Assembly: GCA_016717325.1 (NCBI GenBank)
Contig: JADKFV010000002.1
Coordinates: 310,001-374,000 of the forward strand
Length of the DNA: 64,000 nt
Direction: 5' to 3'
DNA from: Bacteroidota bacterium
GTDB taxonomy: Bacteria > Bacteroidota > Bacteroidia > AKYH767-A > OLB10
Shown: positions 57,412 through 64,000 of the stretch, one piece after another
Layout of the letters: every line of letters starts with the position of its first letter
Numbering within the stretch: position 1 is the first letter of the stretch
Program-made: the position numbers and the translations under genes
Notes under the pieces: model-generated
Seen by the model: the letters and a program-made list of their open reading frames with translations, nothing else
The model's database searches: none
What the model was told of the DNA's origin: nothing

Positions 57412-58065
57412 TTATTTGAAAAAATTAAGAATATCATTCAAAGAAATATTTTCGAACCCTGCCAAAATAAAATGTGCATTGGGCAACGATTGCTGATTGC
57501 CAATACCCACCACATGAAAACCTCCGGCAAGCGCAGCTTCAACTCCTGCCGGGGCATCTTCAAATACAATGCACTGTGCAGGGTTTACTTTTAAATGTTG
57601 TGCTACGTTTAAAAACACTGCCGGATTGGGTTTCGATTCTTTTACCGAATTGCCATCGGCTATATAGTCGAACTCCTGAATTAAATTAATATTCCGTAGC
57701 ACTTCGTTTGCATTTTTACTGGCCGATGCCACAGCAATTTTTATGTTGTTATTTTTAGCCTCCGTCAATAGATTTTTTACGCCCGGTAGTGTATCGCTTT
57801 CTGTCATCTGTTTTACTTGTTCCAGGTACCAGTTATTTTTAAGTTCGGCAAATTCTTTTTTCTGATCATCGTTCAATTTTACATTGCACCATCCGGCTAT
57901 CAGGTCAAGCGAGCGCATTCTGTTAATGCCTTTAAGTTCTTCGTTCTGCTCGTGTGTTATAGTATGGTTCCATGTATTGGCAAGTTTATTCCATGCTAAA
58001 AAATGAAAACGTGCGGTGTCTACTATCACGCCATCGAGGTCAAATATTAATGTGTTTATATTCAT
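57412..58065 (-). CDS. pgmB: Beta-phosphoglucomutase
   Basis: 217 residues, HAD superfamily. The catalytic Asp9 and Asp11 are in IFDLDGVIVD, followed by the cap domain, the Ser/Thr of VASASKN, the Lys in SVKESKPNP and the metal-binding EDAPAG. It converts beta-glucose-1-phosphate to glucose-6-phosphate, the step needed after maltose phosphorylase. It sits between the GH65 gene (20 nt) and the secreted GH13 gene (8 nt), so they form one operon. Confidence 0.93.
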   Translation of the reverse strand: MNINTLIFDLDGVIVDTARFHFLAWNKLANTWNHTITHEQNEELKGINRMRSLDLIAGWCNVKLNDDQKKEFAELKNNWYLEQVKQMTESDTLPGVKNLLTEAKNNNIKIAVASASKNANEVLRNINLIQEFDYIADGNSVKESKPNPAVFLNVAQHLKVNPAQCIVFEDAPAGVEAALAGGFHVVGIGNQQSLPNAHFILAGFENISLNDILNFFK

Positions 58066-58073
58066 TACTGATT

Positions 58074-60035
58074 TTATTTTGTTTTCATTATTTGAAATAT
58101 CACCGATTGATTTTTTTCTAAACTTATTTTTCCTTGTTGTTGTGTTACTTTTCCTGTCATTACATCTTTTGCATAAACGGTATCGGGTATCATTTCTTCA
58201 AAACGATTTAAGCTCAATTCTTTTTTACTGTTGTTTGAATTATGAACTATCATAAATGTTTGATCGTCATTGAAGCGGAAGTAAACATAAATGCCATCTA
58301 CGGGTACAAACTGTTTTAAATTACCTTGATAAATGGTAGGATTGTTTTTTCTGAAATTGAAAAGTTTTGTAATAAATTCATGTGCCTGCTTAATAGTATC
58401 GGGTAAGTTTTTAGTTTCGAAATAATTTATTTTATCGCCAGGCCACCCTCCGGGAAAGTCGTTACGAACATTGCTCGAAGGGCCGTTCGAAAAATTTTCC
58501 ATCAATATTTCTGTACCATAATACATACTGGGAATACCGCGGGTAGTGGCCATAAATATTAATCCCATTTTATATTTATCGAGCGACTTTCCACACACCG
58601 ACCAATACCTGCTTAAATCATGATTGTCGACAAATAAAATGTTGTTGTTGGGATTTTGATATACGTAATCGGCACACAAAGCATGGTACCAGCGGTTTAC
58701 GCCTTCGGTCCAGCCAAAGGGTTGATTGAGGGCATCGTTGGTAGCATAGTATAATTGAAAATCGGTAACACCATCGATGTTGGATTTATGTAACGATGAT
58801 GTGATATTGTTTTTAGTAAAAAAACTTTGATTGGTTATTCCGTGTACCCATGTTTCGGCAAACATAAAAAATTGAGGGTATTCAGTTTTTATTTTTTGTG
58901 CCCACCGGCTTTCAAAATCCAAATCACTGTATGCGTAAGTATCAATCCGAAAAGCATCGATATCGAATTCTTCAATCAGCCAAATGGCATTTTGTGTGAG
59001 GTAGTTTTCTACTAAAGGATTTTGTTGATTCAAATCGGGCATGTGCACATCGAACCATCCATCGGTCATTTGTTTTTTATCGGCATCGGCTGCATAAATA
59101 TCCATGAGTGTACCATCTTTATAAGTTGTGCGCGTAAACGAATTCCATTGATGTACAAAATCATTTGCCGGTAAATCTTTTATTAAATAATGTTGGTTGC
59201 CTATATGGTTGAGCACAATGTCGTAAATCATTTTCATGCCAAGTTTGTGGCATGTGTCCACAAGTTGTTTATATAAAGAATTTGTGCCAAGGCGGGCATC
59301 AATTTTATATTGATCGGTAAAGGCGTAACCATGATACGATTCGGTTGGCTGATTATTTTCGACAACGGGATTTAGCCATAGTGCATTGAATCCTAAATTT
59401 TTTATATAATTCAAATGTTGCATCACGCCTTGCAAATCGCCCCCATGACGCATAATGAGCGAATCGCGGTTCACATCTTTGCAGTTCATTGTTGGCACCA
59501 CATCGTTTTTTGTATCACCATTTGCAAATCTGTCGGGCATGAGTAAGTAGATTGCATCGGAGGTGTTTAACCCCTTTTTGCCGGCACTTGAAATAATGCG
59601 CTGTTTTATAAGGTAAGGGAAAGTGATATTTTTTTTGCCACCGATAAACTGAACATTCATAACACCTGGTTTAGCACTCTCGTCAATTTTTAAATCGATA
59701 AAAAGATAGTTTTTATTTTCGGGGCGGATAACATTTGTGATAGTAACACCGGAATAATTTATTGCAGGGGTTGTTGCTGAAATATTATTGCCATGTACGC
59801 ATAGTTGTAAATTTTGATTTATAAAACCTGTCCACCAATGTGGAGGATCGATACGGTCGATGGCAATTTTGGCCGTTTTATTTTGCGAAAGTAAATTGGT
59901 ATTTGCAAAAAGTGATGTGACAAGAAGAATAAAAAAATATTTGTAAAATATATTTGCAACAATACAACCCGGTCGCATTATTTTATTAATGATGGAGAAA
60001 AAATTGGCTCCATTTATTAAATAGTTTACTGTCAT
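58074..60035 (-). CDS. Neopullulanase/cyclomaltodextrinase-type GH13 enzyme
   Basis: 653 residues from ATG 60035; ATG 59978 gives a better-placed signal peptide (MRPGCIVANIFYKYFFILLVTSLF). The N-terminal beta domain is cyclomaltodextrinase-N-like (RIDPPHWWTGFINQNLQLCVHG). The GH13 barrel has DIVLNHIGNQH, nucleophile Asp in AFRIDTYAYSD, acid Glu in MFAETWVHG and HD in FVDNHDLSR. It resembles SusA-type neopullulanases that degrade starch fragments in the periplasm. It is first in the operon, and the promoter lies about 210 nt upstream. Confidence 0.88.
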   Translation of the reverse strand: MTVNYLINGANFFSIINKIMRPGCIVANIFYKYFFILLVTSLFANTNLLSQNKTAKIAIDRIDPPHWWTGFINQNLQLCVHGNNISATTPAINYSGVTITNVIRPENKNYLFIDLKIDESAKPGVMNVQFIGGKKNITFPYLIKQRIISSAGKKGLNTSDAIYLLMPDRFANGDTKNDVVPTMNCKDVNRDSLIMRHGGDLQGVMQHLNYIKNLGFNALWLNPVVENNQPTESYHGYAFTDQYKIDARLGTNSLYKQLVDTCHKLGMKMIYDIVLNHIGNQHYLIKDLPANDFVHQWNSFTRTTYKDGTLMDIYAADADKKQMTDGWFDVHMPDLNQQNPLVENYLTQNAIWLIEEFDIDAFRIDTYAYSDLDFESRWAQKIKTEYPQFFMFAETWVHGITNQSFFTKNNITSSLHKSNIDGVTDFQLYYATNDALNQPFGWTEGVNRWYHALCADYVYQNPNNNILFVDNHDLSRYWSVCGKSLDKYKMGLIFMATTRGIPSMYYGTEILMENFSNGPSSNVRNDFPGGWPGDKINYFETKNLPDTIKQAHEFITKLFNFRKNNPTIYQGNLKQFVPVDGIYVYFRFNDDQTFMIVHNSNNSKKELSLNRFEEMIPDTVYAKDVMTGKVTQQQGKISLEKNQSVIFQIMKTK

Positions 60036-60245
60036 AGTTAATTTGAAGAAAATGTTGAAATGTTAATTCGATTCGTATTTATCAATTGCGTGTTGCACAT
60101 GATGGCCACGGAAAAAAATTTCAAGAAAATAAAATAACTCTTTGCAGTTTGGGCAACCAACTTCAATCAATTTAATAAATAAAACTAAAAAAAATAACTG
60201 CAATCACATAGGGGGAAATTAGGAGTGCTTAGTGTAATTGCAACA

Positions 60246-60276
60246 CAAAGTTAATCTATTGATCCTATCGCACAAC
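60246..60276 (-). promoter_or_regulatory. Promoter of the maltodextrin operon
   Basis: Minus strand GTTG, 19-nt spacer, TAACTTTG (60246-60253). Transcription would start near 60241, about 206 nt before ATG 60035, leaving room for leader control. Apart from this, nothing was recognised in 60036-60451. Confidence 0.55.
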
Positions 60277-60451
60277 ATAGAATCAAAAAATGTTTTTTAG
60301 GAGTATTGAACATTTACACAATAACTATTTTTGTAATGGGTAATTTTGTTAGTCGAAATTTCATGTTATGAAATTTCCATTGTAGGACAAAATGTTACCA
60401 ATGAGCAAAGTTTAAAAAGTTTGCGGAGAAAATAATTACAAAACGATAACG

Positions 60452-61762
60452 CTACTGAAGTTTGTAAAATTTCAATTTGCTTTGTTTGCTGTTTGCAAAA
60501 ATACTGATGTAATAAAAGCCTGTTTTCAAATTAGGTAAATCTATTTTCATGGCGGTAGCGGTTTCTGATTTGGCATAAGTTGCAGAAAGTACCGATTGCC
60601 CTAATGTATTGTAAACTGCCACCTCTACATCGGTAGAGAGGTTGCCTATTATAAGGATGTTGATGCTATTTAGTAAAGTATTATTACTTACGAGTTCAAA
60701 ATTTACAACATTGGTATCGGGCGAAATATTGGGAGGTACACACAAATCTTTTGTGGTGAGAAATGACGCACGATAATCAACAATGGCTTTGTTCATTCTG
60801 TTTGATTGACCTTTGGTAAACATGTGCATACATTTATCGAAAGTATAATCCATGTAGTTCATGTACATGTCACCATCGGGTCCGTTGTTACACGTAACGT
60901 GTGGAAAACCAGGACATAAATATGCGCCATTTACCACATTGCCAAAGTTGGCTTGTTCTTGTGTTGGGGTATCGCTTACCAAATCGTTACCACAAACATT
61001 GTCGCCCCAAATGTGTATAAGGTTGAGCCAATGACCTACTTCGTGTGTTGTGGTGCGCCCTTTGTTATATGGTAAACTAACATTGCCAACATTACCAAAG
61101 GCTTCGTAGCGCACTACAATGCCATCGGTTTCGGCAGGGCCGTTTGGAAATTGCGCAAATCCCAAAAGATTATCGCCATTGAAATTTCGCAAATCGCACA
61201 CCCACATATTCAAATATTGATCGGCAGGCCATGCATTACTGCCACCACTGGTATCAAATTTCACATTGTTGTCGAGCGAAAAATATGGCTGGTTTGTTTG
61301 CTTGTAAATAATGCCGCTTGTAGGGTTGCTATCGGGGTCGAGGGTGGCAAGGCAAAATTGAATTTTTGTATCGCCAATTTTAGATTGAAACACTATGGGT
61401 ACGTTTGTAATATCATCATTCTGCGCACGGAAATCATTGTTCAAAATGGTGATTTGCGATTCTATCTGTTGTGGTGTAATGTGTGTATTGGTGCCAATAG
61501 GTTCGCCACGATGTAATACATGCACCACAACCGGAATAGTAATAATAGCCTGAGTACGTTGAATATTTGTTTCATTATTTTCAGCATCGATTAGTGATTT
61601 TTTAAGTTGAGGATTTTTAGCATACAACTGCTGCATATACATTTCGGTTGCACACTTTTGTGGCAATGCCTGGCCATAAGTTTTTGCACTTTGAAAAATA
61701 AAAATGATTGTAAAGAAAATAAATAAAATTGTTGCAGAAATATTTTTGTACATGATAAACAT
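60452..61762 (-). CDS. Pappalysin-like (M43) metalloprotease with T9SS tail
   Basis: 436 residues. Signal peptide (YKNISATILFIFFTIIFIFQSAKTYG), a propeptide-like region, then an M43B catalytic domain with the zinc motif H240-E-V-G-H244-WLNLI-H250 and the Met-turn MNYMDY. Calcium-site and loop features typical of pappalysins (DTPTQEQANFG, NGPDGDMYMN) are present. The last ~85 residues form a T9SS sorting domain ending KLKFYKLQ. A secreted protease. ATG 61753 is an alternative start. Monocistronic. Confidence 0.9.
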   Translation of the reverse strand: MFIMYKNISATILFIFFTIIFIFQSAKTYGQALPQKCATEMYMQQLYAKNPQLKKSLIDAENNETNIQRTQAIITIPVVVHVLHRGEPIGTNTHITPQQIESQITILNNDFRAQNDDITNVPIVFQSKIGDTKIQFCLATLDPDSNPTSGIIYKQTNQPYFSLDNNVKFDTSGGSNAWPADQYLNMWVCDLRNFNGDNLLGFAQFPNGPAETDGIVVRYEAFGNVGNVSLPYNKGRTTTHEVGHWLNLIHIWGDNVCGNDLVSDTPTQEQANFGNVVNGAYLCPGFPHVTCNNGPDGDMYMNYMDYTFDKCMHMFTKGQSNRMNKAIVDYRASFLTTKDLCVPPNISPDTNVVNFELVSNNTLLNSINILIIGNLSTDVEVAVYNTLGQSVLSATYAKSETATAMKIDLPNLKTGFYYISIFANSKQSKLKFYKLQ

Positions 61763-62077
61763 TGTTGATCTTAAAAATTCGTCTTTTGAAATATAAATGC
61801 AAATTTATATTTTTAGTTCAAATCGAATAATTAAACTTGATTGTATGCTAAATAAGTTTTCAGCAAAATGTTGGTGATAAAATAAACGGCAGTGCTGAAT
61901 AATTTTTCGAAAGAAGTAGTTTACAGATAAAGGTGATTTTTACGAAAAATATTTCTCTCAGATGGCACCGATTTTTTGCTGAAATTATTTCTCGCAGACT
62001 TCACAGATTTTCATTGATGTTTTGAGCACAGAGGTCAAAGATTATTGAATGTATTATTGCTTTGGAATAAAATAATC
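61763..62077. other. Intergenic region between protease and dnaE
   Basis: It holds a minus-strand -7 candidate TAAATTTG (61800-61807) for the protease and a CTCGCAGACTTCACAGATTT phrase (about 61985-62010) related to the 41135-41321 repeat. No gene seen. Confidence 0.4.
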
Positions 62078-64000
62078 TCAACCGCTTTTTTCAATTTTAA
62101 AATCGTAACCTTTGTATTCCCATTCTTCGAACAACTCGCGGTCGAATGCCAGTTTATATTTACGTGAAGTGGCATCAACATAATAAGTAGACTCATCGTC
62201 TTTTACAGCAATACGTAAAGGAACTTTTCCCGGTTTGGCAATCACACTCTGCAACAGGTCATCTATCCATGCACCGTTTATTTCGTGCGACTTTCCATGC
62301 ACTACTATACCCCTGCAATTGCTGTCGCCAACATCGCCAAGCAATTGAATGTTGTTTATTTTCAATTCGAATTCTTCGGGCTTATTGTATTTGTTTTGAA
62401 CGGTAGCACGCACAAATACAAACATTTGTTCTTTCAAATATTTTTCGAACTCGAGATATTTTTTTCATCGAACAATGGAAACTCCACTGCGCTTGTTAAA
62501 TCTTCGATGGTGAAAATACCAAAACGTTTTCCGGTTTTTCCTATACGGTGATTTGCTTTTGTAATTATGCCCGCAAACGAAAAATCTTTTTTGTATAAAT
62601 TTTTCAGTTCATCGGGTTGCAAATCGCTGCACTTATGTGTGCAAAATAATTTCATTTCGTACTTAAATAAATCGAGTGGGTGGCCCGATAAATAAAATCC
62701 TATCACTTCGCGTTCGTGATGCAGTTGTTCGAGTTTGCTCCATGGCTCGCTTGTGGGTAAGCGTGGTTCGGTGCTATCCGACTTTGAGCCCACATCGCCA
62801 AAGAGGCTTATCTGCGAAGCGTTTTCAGCTTCCTGTTGTTGTTGTCCGTATTTTACTGCATAGTCTATTCCGGTAAGTTCATCTTTGCCGGCAGTAAGAT
62901 ATTGTGCACGATGAATATTCTTGAAACTATCAAATGCGCCCGATTTTGCAAGCCCTTCGAGTGTGCGTTTATTTACACTACGCAGATTTACCCGTTTTGC
63001 CAAATCGTAAATAGATAAATAATTTCCTCCTTTGTTTCGATTTTCAATTATGGAGTCTACCGCATTTTCGCCAACACCTTTTACTGCGCCCAATCCAAAT
63101 CGTATTTGCTTTTGTTTATTTACCGTAAACTTAAACGAGCTTTCGTTTACATCGGGGCCCAGTACTTGTATATTCATCCGCCTGCATTCTTCCATAAAGA
63201 AAGTAACTTTTTCGATATTGCTTAAGTTGTGAGTAAGCACTGCAGCCATGTACTCGGGGCCATAGTTTGCTTTTAAATAAGCTGTTTGGTATGCCACAAA
63301 TGCATAACATGTTGAATGCGATTTGTTGAAAGCATAGCTGGCAAAGGCTTCCCAGTCGGTCCATATTTTTTCGCATGTTATTAAATTATGGCCACGCAAA
63401 CCGGCTCCTTCCATAAACTGACCTTTCATTTTATTGAGGTCCTTTATGTTTTTCTTACCCATTGCTTTTCGCAAATTATCGGCATCGCCTTTATCGAACC
63501 CTCCCAACTTTTGCGAAAGCAACATCACTTGTTCCTGATACACAGTAATGCCATAAGTTTCTTCGAGGTATTCCTGCATCTCGGGCAAGTCGTATGTTAC
63601 AGGTTCTTGCTTATGCTTGCGCCTGATAAAACTTGGAATGTATTCTATAGGTCCCGGGCGATAGAGTGCATTCATGGCAATAAGGTCTTCGAGCTTATCG
63701 GGTTTCAACTCTTTCAAATATTTTTGCATGCCTACACTTTCAAACTGAAAAGTGCCATTGGTATCGCCATGCTGATACAAATCGAAAGTTGCTTTATCAT
63801 CGAGCGGAATGGTGTCGATATCGATAACGATACCATAATTTTGTTTTATCAATTGTAAAGCATCGCGAATAATGGTAAGGGTTTTCAATCCCAAAAAATC
63901 CATTTTAATAACTCCGGCATCTTCAATTTTTGTTCCTTCAAATTGCGATACCCACAGGTCCGAATCTTTGGCAACACTCACAGGAATAATATCGGTAAGA
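62078..64000 (-). CDS. dnaE: DNA polymerase III alpha subunit, 3' part (frame break)
   Basis: The gene runs off the right edge (the frame is open through 64000) and ends at 62078. About 640 C-terminal residues are visible: the fingers region with IKMDFLGLKTLTIIRDAL, GTFQFESVGMQKYLKEL, ALYRPGPIEYIPSFI, YQEQVMLLSQKLGGF and SYAFNKSHSTCYA, then the helix-hairpin-helix and the OB-fold (SFAGIITKANHRIGKTGKRF). The frame breaks at the T run 62459-62465. One extra A on the coding strand gives DEKKYLEFEKYLKEQMFVFV. Since this is the replicative, essential polymerase, the break is almost surely a sequence error. The second alpha subunit at 32081 is the DnaE2 type. Confidence 0.93.

Overview
The window comes from a member of the Bacteroidota. 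Many proteins end in type IX secretion (T9SS) sorting domains with a PNP-type motif. Promoters fit the phylum consensus TTTG-N17-23-TAnnTTTG, and SprB/PKD-type adhesin repeats are present. The DNA is A+T-rich throughout, except for one visibly G+C-richer polymerase gene. No 16S rRNA or other genus-level marker lies here, so nothing narrower than the phylum is claimed.

Layout. 1-2400: end of an unknown gene, tRNA-His, and a surface protein with an S74 chaperone domain. 2404-5517: a large secreted BNR/sortilin-type protein. 5591-11510: a polysaccharide export and priming block (Wza-like lipoprotein, Wzc-like tyrosine kinase, RfbC, WecA/MraY-type transferase, lytic transglycosylase). 11549-16612 (minus strand): LysE exporter, GH3-family enzyme, an AbiEii-type nucleotidyltransferase with a small partner, then repeats and isocitrate dehydrogenase. 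17139-24690: three large T9SS proteins, two of them tandem duplicates. 25027-29758: MoaA, a T9SS-tagged glutathione peroxidase and a kelch-type T9SS protein with a duplicated leader. 29861-31467: an intact IS1182-type element. 32081-35173: a DnaE2-type polymerase. 35634-43392: two TonB/TPR proteins, an adenylate cyclase, an RNA ligase facing an RRM protein, tRNA-Lys, a GNAT protein and an SDR. 43555-49336: two SprB/PKD-type adhesins. 49537-52309: LytS/LytR-type two-component pair. 53204-60035: maltodextrin operon (GH13, beta-phosphoglucomutase, GH65, second GH13). 60452-61762: M43 metalloprotease. 62078-64000: 3' part of the replicative dnaE.

Functional themes. The first block builds and exports an envelope polysaccharide. 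The sugar operon would hydrolyse starch-like glucans (secreted GH13s), phosphorolyse maltose (GH65) and isomerise beta-glucose-1-phosphate (PgmB). No SusC/SusD pair or maltose transporter is visible, so uptake must be encoded elsewhere. Much of the rest is surface display through T9SS.

Two cautions. First, at least 15 single frame breaks lie in 12 genes, mostly one base missing from a homopolymer, and one is in the essential replicative dnaE. This looks like consensus error from indel-prone sequencing rather than real gene decay, so these genes are annotated as whole genes with a marked break. Second, the intergenic DNA is rich in short palindromic and tandem repeats, some of which have entered coding sequence, and these are the least explained part of the window.
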